This document shows positions 39,713 to 52,968 of a stretch of DNA of 64,000 bases, piece by piece (the stretch's first letter is position 1; each line of letters opens with the position of its first letter). The position numbers and the translations under genes were made by a program. The notes below the pieces were generated by a model, which searched no databases, had not been told where the DNA came from, and saw nothing but the letters and a program-made list of their open reading frames with translations. The stretch spans positions 15,139,501 through 15,203,500 of the forward strand of contig JAYKKI010000037.1 in NCBI GenBank assembly GCA_039881145.1, read 5' to 3'. Origin of the DNA: Druceiella hillmani. Its lineage: Eukaryota > Arthropoda > Insecta > Lepidoptera > Hepialidae.

Positions 39713-42022
39713 CTATATAAGGTCTTGGGGAAGTTTTTTCTTAAGCCTTCTGGGTGCCGTTATTGGGTTCATCAGGTTTATAGCCAATGGATTGGAATGA
39801 TTAGCGATTCGGTCTCTGTATGTCTGTATCATCTCTGAGATTTCTTCTTGGACCAATTTTATGCCAAGCTCCAAATGGAGTCTGGAGTTTGTGACATACC
39901 AGGGTGCACCAGCTATCATTCTTAGACTTTTTGATTGAAACCTTTGTAGTATTTCAATATTTGATTTTGCCGCGGTTCCTCACAGTTGTAGGCCATAAGT
40001 CCATATAGGCTTGATCGTGCATTTATAAATTAATAGTTTATTTTCGAGTGACAATTGAGAGTTTTTGTTAAGGAGCCAGTACATGTTTCGCACTTTTTGG
40101 CCCGCAGCACACCGTTTGGTCAGGATGTGTTTGGACCATGTCAGACGTCTGTCGAGATACACGCCAAGGTATTTCGCGTAATCAGCTTGCGGTAACTGTA
40201 CTCCATTTAGGCTTACTGCCGGACACGTATCTCGTTTAGTAGTAAAAGTAATTTGTATTGATTTGATTTCGTTAACTTTGATTCGCCAATCTTGCAGCCA
40301 CTGTGATATTTGATCAAGGCTTGTTTGGAGTTTTTGTGAGGCTATGTCTGGTCGGTGGTTTGCTGCGAAAATTGCTGTGTTATCAGCAAAAGTGCCCGTA
40401 ACAACACCTTCTGTGACTGGGAGGTCAGCTGTGTAAAGCAGGTACAGTATTGGGCCCATAACGCTTCCCTGGGGAACTCCTGCTTAGATCGGATAGAGAA
40501 ACGTAGTTTCAGTTCCCTGTTTAACGTAGAAGTGTCTGTTGTGTAGGTATGATCTGATGAAGTTGTAGTAATTTATGGGTAGGTGATTTTTAATTTTAAA
40601 CAGCAGTCCCTTGTGCCATACCCGATCAAATGCCTGGGATATGTCCAAGAAAGATGCAGAACTATATTGGTTTGACTCAAAGGCATTATGGATATTTTTG
40701 ACCAATCGATGGACCTGCTCAATGGTTCCATGTCTCTGACGAAAGCCAAACTGGTGATCAGGCAGTAGATTATTATCATAGATATGTGGCATTAATCTTC
40801 GCAGAAATAAAATTTCCATAACCTTGGAAGTAATTGGTAGCAAGTTAATAGGTCTGTAAGATTTCACATCAACAGCATTTTTGCCAGGCTTGGGGACCAT
40901 TATTATTTGGGCCACTTTACACTGGGGAGGAATCGAACACGTACGTACGATTGCATTCTACAGGATTGTGAGGAATGAAATTCCTTCCTCTGGGAGCTCT
41001 CTTAGAATTTTGGCAGTTATTAGGTCATAGCCAGGTGCCTTGTTGATATCAAGTGTATCAATAACAGCTTTTATTTCTCTCTTAGTGAAATTCAAAATAG
41101 GGGGATCGAGTTGGTGGCATTGATTCAGAAAAGTTGACACTTCTTGCGTTTTGGGGGAATTTATTTCGGGGTTTGGTACAAAGACGCGTTTTAAGTGTTC
41201 GGCGAATGTAACTGCTTTTTCCCCTTCACTGGCTGCCCATTTATTGTTCTCTTTGCGTAGAGGGGGTTGGTTTGAGACTGGACGTTTTATATTTTTTGTG
41301 ACTTTCCACAGTGAGTAATCAGTAGCCGATGTCACGTCTAGATTTTTTAAGAAGGATTGTATGCCTTCGTTCTTGTTATCGCTAAGTGCTGATTTTAGCT
41401 TAGATTGCAAGTAGTTTAGATGTTTTTTATCTGATGCATGTCGAGACTGTTGACATTTTTTTCTAGCACTTCGTTTTTCAGTCAGGAGTTCACGAATAGA
41501 CGGAGGACATTCGAGTTTACGGTTTGTGTCTGTAAGTGTTGAAACGAATCGGTGGCCCAGTGTGGCGAGAAACCTTACATAATCTGCTTCCTTAAGTTTA
41601 TGTTTCGGTAGGCTGTAGACAGCCGATATTACAAAAGATCCTACCCAGTCTTCGATTCGCACATTTGTTGCTTGGATCTCTACAGTACAATATTGTACTG
41701 TTTCGTAATGCTTAATATTATTTTTTATAATTATTGCACTCCCCCCATGTGCAGTTCCATCAGGGTGCATTGTGTGGTAAGTCTTATAGTTTTGTATTTG
41801 GAAATAACTCTTTTTTGTAAAGTGGGTTTCAGAGACTAGCAAGATATCAATATTATGTATCTGCAAATACGATTGAACCTCAAGGGTGTGTTGTGGCAGC
41901 TCATTGGCATTCCATAGAGCTATTTTTAAGCAATCTATTTTGAGAGATTGGTCGTGAGTGCTATTATTAGGTTTGTCAATGTAGTCAATTGCTGCATCAC
42001 TTGTTTCAATAAGTCCATTATT
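39713..42022 (-). pseudogene. LINE ORF2 (AP endonuclease plus reverse transcriptase), broken
   Basis: The enzyme nicks target DNA and copies element RNA. The endonuclease starts KIALWNANEL (near 41,920) with ILLVSETHFT, then runs through GSFVISAVYS to ATLGHRFV, where it jumps (near 41,535) to STLTDTNRKLECPP of the linker. The later catalytic parts (GDxNAKH, SDHxP) are missing, an internal deletion. Reverse transcriptase: KAPGYDLI, VPKPGKNA, SYRPINLLP, HQFGFRQRHGT, LDISQAFDRVWH, AGVPQGSVMGP, TFADNTAIFA (second catalytic Asp is Asn, codon 40,379-40,381). In-frame stops: TAG 40,958-40,960, TAA 40,484-40,486 and TGA 39,980-39,982; all flanks remain in one frame. The C-terminus GAPWYVTNSRLHLELGI is typical of Jockey elements. 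The open region begins after a TGA at 42,023-42,025. Confidence 0.88.
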
Positions 42023-42096
42023 TCATGCATGTCATTTGTACGTATGTCGCTATTTTGTGGAAGTTGATGTCCTTTGGATAATACGTCTCTATATGT

Positions 42097-43269
42097 TTAT
42101 CGTATGGTATTCTGAGAGTTCTCTTTATGAGCCGTTAGTGTTTCTTGTTCATGACTTTCTGTTTTATCAAACTGATTTTTATTCCTGAATCTACGATCTG
42201 GTGCTTTTAGGAATTTCACATTTTGAAGCTCTCGACAGATTCCACAGCCTTTGTAATTTGCAGGATGGTTACCATCACAGAGTATACACTTGACTTGGTC
42301 GGACCTAATTTTCCTTGGGCAGTCAATGGAGAGGTGGTCACCAGCGCATTTGATACACTTAGGTTGTCGGCGACAATAAGCTTTGGTATGTCCATAATGT
42401 TGACATTTCGCACACTGTGGGATTTCCCATTTTGGTCGTGGAGGTTCAAAGGATACCATACACTGCATTATGCTCTTAACTGAATATATCCGCTTGTTGT
42501 TGTCATTCGGTAATAATTCAATAATGAACATGGGCAATGGCTTCTTTGTGGTTCTTTGTTTGTTATTCCAAACGTTTATGCAGCTGTAGTCCATATCATT
42601 TAATGCTTCTTTGATGTCATCAGGGTTAGTAGATGGATGCATATTTTTGAGCACAGCTTTGAACGCTCGATCCTGTTTAGGCTTATAAGTAAAAAACTCA
42701 GTCTGTTTTTGTTCTAATTGTTTGACGATAATTCTGTATGTATCGGCAGATTTGGTTGTCTGGATTTTGACTTGATCATTGTGGAGGACCTTCAAAGCGT
42801 ACATATTTGGAGCATGTTCATTAAGCATGTTAAGTAGAGGTCGGACATTACCCACTTTGTCAACAAATATTGGAGGTGGTTTTGTTAACTTTTCTACAGT
42901 AGTGGTGTTGTTTACTTGGGTTTCTTCTTCTGCTAGTTGAGTAAAACTATTTGTTGTTGGTATCGGTTGAGTTTGAGATAGCCAGTATGTATCCAGTTTT
43001 GTTTGTTTTTGTGTTCCAACATTTTCAGGGCTTGAGTGCGGTCTTTTCTTACCGGTGACTTCTTTCCAGTCATGTTCCTTATTTGTACTTGGTTCTTGGT
43101 CAGTACTTTGTTTTGGGTAGGTTGTGGCTTTATAATTACCCAGAGAATGTGTTCTAGGTCGACTTTCAAATATTACATTATGGCTTATCTGCTGTGATTG
43201 GTTTTTATTAATCTTGGTGCAGTTTTCATTTTTATTATTATTATTTTTATTATTGATTGGATCACTCAT
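42097..43269 (-). CDS. LINE ORF1, gag-like nucleic-acid-binding protein
   Basis: 390 codons from the ATG at 43,269 (MSDPINNKNN) to TAA at 42,097. It binds element RNA in a ribonucleoprotein. The N-terminal 130 residues are Asn/Lys/Thr/Gln-rich and probably disordered. A PRE_C2HC-type region follows (FKAVLKNMHPSTNPDDIKEA ... KPLPMFIIEL). Three zinc knuckles come next: CAKCQHYGHTKAYC and CIKCAGDHLSIDC, both C-x2-C-x4-H-x4-C, and CILCDGNHPANYKGC, a variant C-x2-C-x3-H-x6-C. The tail is Lys/Arg/Gln-rich. The frame is intact, unlike ORF2. A GTG four codons upstream is in frame, but the ATG is the natural start. Confidence 0.88.
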   Translation of the reverse strand: MSDPINNKNNNNKNENCTKINKNQSQQISHNVIFESRPRTHSLGNYKATTYPKQSTDQEPSTNKEHDWKEVTGKKRPHSSPENVGTQKQTKLDTYWLSQTQPIPTTNSFTQLAEEETQVNNTTTVEKLTKPPPIFVDKVGNVRPLLNMLNEHAPNMYALKVLHNDQVKIQTTKSADTYRIIVKQLEQKQTEFFTYKPKQDRAFKAVLKNMHPSTNPDDIKEALNDMDYSCINVWNNKQRTTKKPLPMFIIELLPNDNNKRIYSVKSIMQCMVSFEPPRPKWEIPQCAKCQHYGHTKAYCRRQPKCIKCAGDHLSIDCPRKIRSDQVKCILCDGNHPANYKGCGICRELQNVKFLKAPDRRFRNKNQFDKTESHEQETLTAHKENSQNTIR

Positions 43270-43919
43270 TTTTGTTCCCACGAGTATAGGACGATAATAC
43301 GGTCGCTACCTAGGGTGACGCCCATTCCCGGTAGAGGGCTATATAGATCGACGAGTCGCCTGTTTCTTCGAGTTTGGTCGCCAGTCACTGATCTGTCCTT
43401 TCAGCCAAAGAGTCCTGTTGGCACGTACCACACCTTAGGATTTAGGGTTTTTTTATAGAGGTGGCCTTCCTCGCGGTCCAAGTGGCGAAGCTCAGACCCT
43501 TCCTGCGAGACATGACCACAGGATTGCGGTCTGGGGCAGCTCGTTTGAGCTACACACTGATTTTTAATTCAGGGTTGTCTCCCCTAGCTGTATACTAGGT
43601 TAAAGCGCCTAGGGCCCATCATCGCCCATCATACTTTGCTACTGCAGTCCAGGAGTAGATGGAATGTGCGGAGTCCTAAAGACTGTAATATTGCCCTGGA
43701 GGGACGATTCACTGGTATAGTAGTGAGCCTACCCCCAGCCCGCCACGGCGGTGTGAGGGCAGCGTGGACGTGTATGATGAACTTATTGGTGACACATAAA
43801 ACCCAACTCCGCACACATGAGTGTATGTTCCGGTTTTTGCTCAGCACTTTATAGGTGAGTGTCTTACAGCAAGACAAGCACCACCGAGACCTACACCAAC
43901 CTCCCCTCCCAAAAATTTG
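43270..43919 (-). promoter_or_regulatory. LINE 5' untranslated region, likely internal promoter
   Basis: About 650 bp between the target duplication and the ORF1 start, clearly richer in G+C than the flanks. Jockey-type elements carry their promoter inside the 5' leader, so this is the expected place; no core motif was verified. Open frames on either strand here are not recognisable genes. Confidence 0.55.
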
Positions 43920-43931
43920 ATATGAAAATAT

Positions 43932-46900
43932 AAAATTATTTTAAGAGCGCTAAGGAAAATTTTATATGCAGTGCAAAACCTATTATATATTTAAAAAGAA
44001 TTTATTTAACATTAATTCATTAAACAAACGGGTCGATTGAGTAAGACATATAAATGGTAGGGATCATTTAAAATATTGGCAAATATATAAGTTACCATAA
44101 ATACCAAGGCAATAATGACGTATTAAATATTAAAGATACATAAAGAAAAAAATTAACATTTGCAAGTGATTATAATCCCTAACGAAATAGATGTATGTAT
44201 AATTTAGTGTGACCTTTTCTATATCATTGTCGATTAGCGTGTATTTTCAAAAAGTTAAGTTTTCTAACAGTAATTTTTTTATTAAAATATTATGGTCATT
44301 AACCGAATGATTCGTTAGCTGTGAACACTTTTATTTGCATTTTCTCATTAGGTAATTCTATATCGAAAACTGCATTGTTTTTTTATGTATTAATTGAGTG
44401 AAGCGGATGCGGTAAATTACTATTATTATAATTTCATAAAGTTTGCATTGCTTGGTAATAAACATTCTTATTTTGGTTAGTGCAAAAGGAATCATTGTTA
44501 ATAGGAATCGATTTTCCAAAGCATTCTGTTTATCACTGTTTATAGAATGAATACGATATTTTTCACGGGAGTATTTCGTCCTTCATTTGAAATAATAAAA
44601 AGAATATGAAAAATAGGATATTTTATAGAAATAGAATTTTAAATAAACTCATTTTTTACATTTTCTTATTAAATAAAATGTACGGACCTATAACGAAAAT
44701 TATGAAAAGGCGTCTTGACAACACTGCAAATTATCAGGAAATTTTATAAGTAATATTTAATTTTAAAAAAAGAGTTGTCTGATAATTTTTAAAGTTCCAT
44801 TTTCCTAGCAGTAGTAAGGTTTGACAAAATATGGTTTTGTTTTTAAATTTGGTAGTTATAAAACGAATATCTTAAAAACAAGTTATTTTTATTCACCGCA
44901 AAAGTTTTACGTTTATAATGATGCGATTCTTGAATATAGAAAGGAAAAATACAAGCTGTGTATTCAAACGAATACTAAATTATGTATAAATATTTTTAAA
45001 AGCATCGACTTCGATGAATAACGTTTATTATTATAAACAATTTCATAAATAGACGAACATTTTTGAATTTCAATTAAATAAATGATTCTCCTTAAAAATG
45101 TATCGGAAAACTATTTTTACGTCTCAATGAATTAAATAGATGTTATTAGTCTTTGATTGGCTCACTTAATAAAAACAGCCGATAAAAAAATTTAATAAAT
45201 ATAAGGTCAAAAGTTAAAAAAAATTACATTTTTCAAAACTTTTCATTGCTCTATACCGGTCACCTACTTTGCTACAGTGACTACAAAATTTGATTAATTT
45301 TAAACAATTTTCTTATTTTATGCTATAAATTATATCTCTCAATAAAATCAGTTTTTGATTATTCCTGAATATATTCCACCACAAAAGGGCTAAGTTTGCA
45401 CAACGAAAACTTTTAGCCGAATGCATAGTTCTAATTCTATTGTTCACCTTAAACTTCCTTGCCTCTTGCCTTCAAGCGGACGTAACCCATAGAAATGTGG
45501 CCGACTGTTACTTTACCATAATGGCCATAAAACTAATAACCAGCACCGACTGTTGCATGTTAATATGTTGTGGGAAATTGCTATAGTAGGCAATTTAATA
45601 GCTTCTAGAAATGTTTAATTAATTTAAGATAATGTGTATCATAGGGAAAAATCAGACAATTGGTAATAGTGATCAAATCAATGGCTGTAAAATATTCGTT
45701 AGCTGTAGTTCTAGCAGATAGTTATGATACTATTAGCAGTTCATCTGTGACCAGCAATTAATATCGCACTCAATTATTGAGCCTTGGGATATATTAAATT
45801 TGTCTCTGCAGATTAATTTATCATAAATTATAAAATTTTAAGAATGCAAAGATTTGTACTATCTATTTACAAAAAAGTTAAAATTAACGTTATGTTTCTT
45901 TTTAATAACGCACGTTAGCTATTTTTTACACTCCGTATTTAGTATTATTTTTCCAGTTTGATATAAATACTTATAATTTATTGACATTACCTGCCTAAGT
46001 TTCGATTCTTATAATACCTAATTCTTTTAATTAAATATTATTATACCTTACTCTGTCTTAATCATTTGTTTTTCTCTATAGTAGTGTATATATTTTATTT
46101 CATTTTTTATAATAATCGCAGAAAATAGAGTAAAACATAATTCCTTTTTACGTAATAAAATAGTTAGTATAAACTTACATGAAAATTAAATTATTATAAA
46201 TAAAACTAATTAAAGTTATATTACAACAAAAACATATATATTACAACAACAACATTAAATTAATGGTAAAAAACTTGTATGATAAATCAAGAAAACTGCT
46301 AAAATTTTGCTGACAAGGGGACTTAAAATTAGAAAAGCCTATTACTTATAATTTTTGATTCGATACAATTTCATGAAAAACAATTAAATTTTTATGAATT
46401 CGCCATATGGTGCAAAATTTTTCTCCGACGGAAGTCAAAATATACTGTTGAATACATTTTGAAGTATAAACTATCCACACAAGCTTGAAAATAATTTGTT
46501 TTAAAGCAGGAAATAATTAAACAAAAAGGGTTATAATAATAAACTAAGGGAAAATATCACAAGTTGGAAATGCAAATCCGAAATTTCGCAACTGTACCGA
46601 TTTACATTTAATTTGTAAAAACTAAGTAATTTTATCAATGTTAGATAATTTTTTTCACTTTATGTACGTAGCTTTCAGATATCATCTCAAAATCTCCAAA
46701 AGTTAAGGTTTAGCAATGAGGGAGCATGGCGGAAAAAAAGAGATTTAAGGCAATGTGAGATTCCAAATATGAAAATAATATAAAAAACAGTTGTCAAAGC
46801 CATAAATAAATGTGGAGACCACGGAGTGAAAGAAACATCCATAACTTACGTCTTTAATTGTCCAATGGCTATTAAATAGAAAGCAAGGCGCTTTATAATA

Positions 46901-49641
46901 AGAAATCAGAGTAAAACTTGCAATTAATCCTTACGAAAACGCCATTGTATTGTTCCTGTGAAAGGTAACTCAATCAGAGTAACTTGGAACTTTTGTTTGT
47001 TTTTTACTTAAAGATTCACATAAAAAAATTATCGGTGTCAATTTCAACTCGCTACGATGAACAGTTTTTGCGAAATACCTAGAGAAAACCTCACGAGCTT
47101 CGCGTATTTTTATGAATATATTCTAGGGATATAAATTATCGTGATTTATGGGAAAGCTATATATTACTTCAGTATTTTTATAGCAAGCAACGCAAATAGC
47201 GTCGATTTTTAGAATTAATTAGTGTTAACATAACTATGGCTAGATTTTTAGTGTTAACATAACTATAGCCAGATTTAATAAAAAAAATAATTGCGGTTTA
47301 AAACATGTTTTTGTACTGTTTTTGTAATAATTGCGGTTTAAAAAATGTTTTTGCATTCTATTTGAAATAGTTTTATTCTATTTGAATAGATTTTATTTCA
47401 ATATTGATACAGTTCACTTGAAAGTTTTATCAAATCTCTAGTCTCTATAGTCACTTTGATAAGAAGAAGTTTTTATAGTTTGTAACTTCTATGACAATTC
47501 GCTACAAATAGTAGACAAAAATAATTTTATCATTACAATCTATTTCATCGACTCCTAATAACGAGAAAGCAATAATTATTAACCAAGTATTTATTTAAAA
47601 AAACACTCATTGTAAAAGACCGCGTACATTCGCCAAGTTCCATGATCCATCGAGTTCCTACTTTGCGTTCATACATACAGATTCCACTTGATATTTAAAA
47701 AAATGAAAAAAGACCATACGAAATGATCGATAATTCACTCGCAAATATATGATGACGACAACAAGTCTTAAAACTTCATCTAATGTGTGAAGAATATACT
47801 GTCTGAAAGAAACAATATTTTGTTCAATAATTAGAACTTTTCAGTATTTAGCAGATTTTGGTCATCCATTTATACTATAAAACATTTATTTGAGCAGTAA
47901 ATCATAGTTCACTGCTTTACCTTTCAGCTCGTAAATTTTCCTTTTTTCTGAGTCTTGACGTATTACTGCTTCTGTAAATAACTTCGGTCTTCCACCAACT
48001 TTCTTTGTATCATTCTCTTTCCAGATAAAATTAAGGATTATATAAAACCAGGTAGCTTCTTCTTTATTGCTATACACTCAGATATTCGTTGTTTTTTTCG
48101 CAGATATTCGTTGTTAGTGTTAATGTTTTGAAATTAAAAATAAAATTATTTTTTTATTTTTATTTGTTGACTTACACTATCTTTTATATTTTCCTAATAT
48201 TGGCAAGATAAAGCTACATCTCAAAAATGTATCTATAATTAAAACAGGGATTATAAGTTATATATGTAAAATATTAATAAATTTTTAGAAAACAGCTAAA
48301 TATTTTTTAGGCAATTAATTAGAACTAATTTAAATTTCATGTCTTTTATGTGATTTTCACAAAAACACTGTTATTCCAAAGAACTTCACTTTTAAATTTC
48401 TAGTATTTACACTACCTCTTGATCCATCACGGTTCACATACCCTTGGCAATACTAGGATGTATCATATTTGAGGTAATGCAGTAAGCATTTAAAACAGAC
48501 TAAATGCTTAAAAATTGGGAGCGGTTTAAAAGGTAAAACAATTCGCTAAAAAGTCAACTTGTCACTAAACCATATATATGATGAAAGAACTTTTCCTATC
48601 TCTTATTGGAAAAAAGAAAAAGGTCTACACTCTATTCCGAACTCTGCGCCCGGTAGCTATGGTAGCTACGGTTTCTGTACAAAACGTTATTTTATTTTGA
48701 TAATTTTTTTTTGAACTGTACGTTGGATTCGTAGGTAGATTACGCCATCTTAATTTTCATGCATGTTATTTGTATTAATCAGACTAGATGCGGTTTCTTT
48801 TAGTGTAAGACAGTATATTATTTACGTAGGCATATTCAATTTACGCTTTATTAAAAAAGTAATTAAATTTCCGGGAGATGTCACATATATGGCGCTATAT
48901 CATATTTTTGAAAGCTTTCCTTTGGTGGATTTCTGGATAACTTCCCAATTTAAAATGAATTTATACCACTTTTTTATACTTTTATACTTAAATATTTGAG
49001 GTGTCAAAACACAACAATAGTAAGTATATATATGTAACCACATATCAACTAAAAATATTAATAATGAAAACCACCCACGAATCTAGGCCACCAACAAACT
49101 TTCATCAACTCAACTGAGAAACTAGCTGTTTATTCGTGCTGAGGCAACTATTATGAGTAAAAACTAGTAACAAGGCTTTAATATTTGATCATTTATTAGG
49201 AACTAATTACCATATATTTATTCAAAGTAACATCAACTAATTTAAAAGAAATAAGCACCAAAGAAAATATATCGCACATGCAGTATCCGATTTATATTTT
49301 TAAAATATATACTTTGAAAATATAAATCGTTGAAAATTGAACTATTAACTTATCGCATATTAATAAATACATTTTTGTTACGTTGTAAAATCAATCGATG
49401 CAGGAAACGCAAGAAGATAGACGTCATTGTCGATCATCTTTCACTCATGACGCTTTTGATATTGCGTCTATTTCATTAAACTTACTTAGATACAATACAG
49501 ATTTTTACAAAAATATAGCGATTAATATGGACAAACATTTACTTTATCACAATCAGTTTGCATACTCAGAAGTTATACGAACTCAATATTTTCAAAAACT
49601 TATATTGCATTATTATTACAACAATGTAGACGAACGTTAGG

Positions 49642-49642
<1 letters not shown>
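43932..49642. other. Unassigned AT-rich DNA
   Basis: No gene or repeat family is recognised. Local duplications occur at about 47,225-47,350 (GTGTTAACATAACTAT twice, AATAATTGCGGTTTAAAA twice). A short palindrome GTAGCTATGGTAGCTAC lies near 48,653. Confidence 0.55.
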
Positions 49643-49730
<88 letters not shown>

Positions 49731-49734
49731 TATG

Positions 49735-49780
<46 letters not shown>
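49643..49780. repeat. (TA)n microsatellite, about 139 bp
   Basis: Almost pure TA with a few TG interruptions. It is the longest TA tract in the window. It can extrude as a cruciform and is prone to assembly length error. Confidence 0.97.
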
Positions 49781-49784
<4 letters not shown>

Positions 49785-51897
49785 ACTTACGTATATCAAT
49801 AGATAGCACAACGTTTACTTTAAACCGCTTATGACGTTTTCCATACGTATAGTATACACATTGACATGACGGGCGTAGTCAGAAGTGAAGTGAGTACTTG
49901 GGGAATGGTAGGTGTCGCTATTCCCTTACAGACGTATGACGGCAGACATCGTTGTTGGTCGTCTTTTAACTTATAAAATTTTTCGATGTTGTGTATATTC
50001 GTCATAAGCTTGCTTTCTTTTCCCAATTTGTTTGAAATTTTAATGGGCCAATATTTGTAATTTAATTACTTTGGTAAGTATAAAACTAGGCACTGTAAAT
50101 TTGGTGGATAAGTATTTTTTAATCTATTCGTCTAGCAAAAATAGGAAAAACCGGTTTGAATATTGAAGGTAATTAATAAAGAATCATTTAAGTGAATATA
50201 AGAAATATTATGGAATACAAAACAGTGTTTTAAAATGTTTGTCAGTTTGTTTCTGAACCTGCGTACTTGTTCACGTATCACACAAATACGACTAAATAGA
50301 TTTCAATGAAAATTTACCTGCCGGGTTTTGTCGAGTCTGGGGTAACATATAATTTACTGCAATATATAATTTACCGCAATCATTAATCAAAAATAATATT
50401 TGACAATTTCAGATTTCTATACACTTACTTAAACGAAGTATACTTTTATATTTACTACAATACGTTAAGTCTGTTATTTTTACAATTAATAAAATAACAT
50501 TTTCGAAAGATTTGAACGATACGAACGAAGTTGCTAGCATAGCTGAATAGTTTTTAGAAAAACTGCCTGATGTTAACCTATGAATAATTTTTTATTACGA
50601 AAGCGATTCACGTTTAGCTTACGAAAATAATTTTTTTAATAAGTTTCGCGGCATCGCGATGTATATTTATAGCCCTTAATAATCAAAGAAGAGGCAAGAA
50701 ATCGTGTAAAATGTTTGGTTATTGACTAATAATTGAATAGTAATTCAAGAATCGAATTTTTCAAAGCAACAGTAAACGCCATTTTTGTTTACAAATTAGT
50801 TTCATGTACAATCGTAACAAACATGAAATATATGAGAATATTTTCGTTTATAGTATTTTGTTTGTATTTTTTTGGCCGTGACGAAAAAGAGAACAAACAG
50901 TAAGCCTGTTTGTTATTATTTTCGAATAATGATAATTGAACCGTGTGAGGATCATGTGCGGTGTACATTATGAGTAAGACCATAACTTTTATTCGTGAAA
51001 CAAAAACTCTCTAACTGAACTCGTTAATACTTTTGTATTTTATGGTGCCCATTATTGAGTATCACAATTTTTTTCTCAATGTTTTAAATTTATTTACACA
51101 TGAAGACTACACAGTATTAAATACAATGTCATTTTTATAGACAGCTAACAGTGTCCTCGATGATCTATGCTACTTCTGATGTGCCAACTAAATATGTGGA
51201 TAAATTAAGTAGAATCTTATTTATAATTTTATTTTTAACATATTGATATGAATAATAATTAACTGATAGATTTTTGATAAATGCCTCGAATTTTGTTACA
51301 TTATTATTTATTTGGTACTATAATTTTTTTAGATCTATATTTTATAATATAGCGCCAGAGACAGCAATGCGTATTTAGAGAACGTTTTTCGTTTTACAGG
51401 GATAAATCGTTCTACCTTACTTCAAACTTTATTTTGCAAATTTGGTTTTTATTTGTATTATACTTTTTACAATTCGTAAAGGTACTTTATTGCTAAAAGA
51501 TAAATGATACTTCACTTATATCTTTCAATTCAACAAATATTTTTAATACGCAGCCACAGCACCTATTCGCAATTTTTGCACCCATCGGCTTAAGTTAAAA
51601 GGCGAACTGGGCTGCACTCGATGTTTTTTTTTTATAAATGTTGTCTACATAATAAGAAATTCACTATAAACTACACTGCTAATCAAGAAATAGAGCGGGA
51701 ATAGGCCAGGAATCGGTTGCAGAAGTCATATCTTTAGGTTGTTGGTTTAGGAAATTTAAAACTTTTGACTTGTTTAGACAAGTTTGTTAATCCTTCACTA
51801 AATTTGAAAATGTGTTCATTTGATGTAAACTGGCAGCAGAGTACAGTACATAAAATGCAATAGGACAAGAAGCATATCGCGTCGTCTTTCCTGATAA
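49781..51897. other. Unassigned DNA
   Basis: A less AT-rich patch at 49,860-50,030 contains a 65-codon minus frame without recognisable domains. Nothing else is supported. Confidence 0.5.
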
Positions 51898-52325
51898 TAC
51901 AAACTGATGAATTTCACGAAAATTAGCGAATTCGGTATATTTCCGATTTTTTTGCGGTAGAGGTTTTTTGCTCTAATAATTATTATTGTTTTATATAATA
52001 TTGTTTGCCCTTTAATTTCATAGGACAGTACACACGGAGACTTTGCAATATACAAACTGATGGATTTCACGAAAATTAGCGAATTCGGGATATTTCCGAT
52101 TTTTTTGCGGTAGAGGTTTTTTGCTCTAATAATTATTATTGTTTTATATAATATTGTTTGCCCTTTAATTTCATAGGACAGTACACACGGAGACTTTGCA
52201 ATATACAAACTGATGGATTTTACGAAAATTAGCGAATTCGGGATATTTCCGGGATGTTTCTTGTTCTAATAATTATTATTGTCTTATATAGTATTGTTGC
52301 CAGTTAATATCATGGAACAGTATGC
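51898..52325. repeat. 153-bp tandem repeat, two full copies and one decayed copy
   Basis: Copies start at 51,898, 52,051 and 52,204 with TACAAACTGATG(A/G)ATTT. The first two differ at very few positions; the third has lost the TTTTTTGCGGTAGAGG block and is diverged. Because 153 is a multiple of three, a minus-strand frame of 130 codons runs through with a repeated 51-residue unit, which is a consequence of the period and not good evidence of a protein. Confidence 0.93.
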
Positions 52326-52968
52326 TACGATTACATATGTTATGATTACCTAATGAATACATATGGGATGATGTACTATGGTATATTTTTTAACTTCCTA
52401 TTGAAATATTGTTTGATGTTAAAATAAATGTGATATCAATTGCTGATTTGCTTTTGTTACTTATATACCACCTATGCATTTAAAAACCAGGTATACTTAG
52501 TAATTATTGATAGCCTATTATTTTTATCAGTAGTTTATTTCTTCAGAGATATATTAAAGTGCAAAAATTTAAGCTGTTCGATAGTACGAGTAACCTATTT
52601 ATCGTAGTTCCATAATACAAAGAAGTAAGACTTAAATAATTTTAAGATATGTATCTTTATTACAGAACAAAATTTAACAAAATTTTAAGTTCGGTACTTT
52701 TGTTTTATTTTCTTCATTCGCATTACCAATAACATGAATTTGAGATCATAATTAGTTTTATAAGTAATACTAGTACTTAATAAATTAAAATAGAATTATT
52801 TGTAATAGTGGGAATGAGATGGAAAAAAAATTTGTCTCACCTATGACTCAAAAACTATCTATTTGATAATAGATACGAAAGTTTTTACTCAAGTATTTAC
52901 TTTATCTATTAAATATTTTAAAATAAAAATAATTTGATCAACTGACAAAAGTATAACACACAATTAAA
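52326..52968. other. Unassigned AT-rich DNA
   Basis: No supported feature. Confidence 0.5.

Larger units (their letters stand above)
39591..43931 (-). mobile_element. Jockey-clade LINE, near full length, with target-site duplication
   Basis: The 12-bp repeat ATATGAAAATAT at 39,591-39,602 and 43,920-43,931 brackets the element as a target-site duplication. On the minus strand the order is a 5' leader (43,270-43,919), ORF1, ORF2, a short 3' region and an A-rich tail (T run at 39,608-39,617 on plus). Length between duplications is about 4.3 kb. A perfect 12-bp duplication and an apparently complete 5' end indicate a fairly recent insertion by target-primed reverse transcription. ORF2 is dead, so it is not autonomous now. 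Confidence 0.9.

Noticed and set aside
42223..43458. Several frames on the plus strand and in other minus phases over the LINE ORF1
   Set aside because: Shadows of the intact ORF1 frame.
49829..50026. 65-codon minus frame in a less AT-rich patch, considered as a host exon
   Set aside because: No domain, no clear splice sites defining it, and no neighbouring exon.
51816..52208. 130-codon minus-strand frame with a repeated 51-residue unit
   Set aside because: Arises because the 153-bp tandem repeat is a multiple of three; no sign of selection on the protein.
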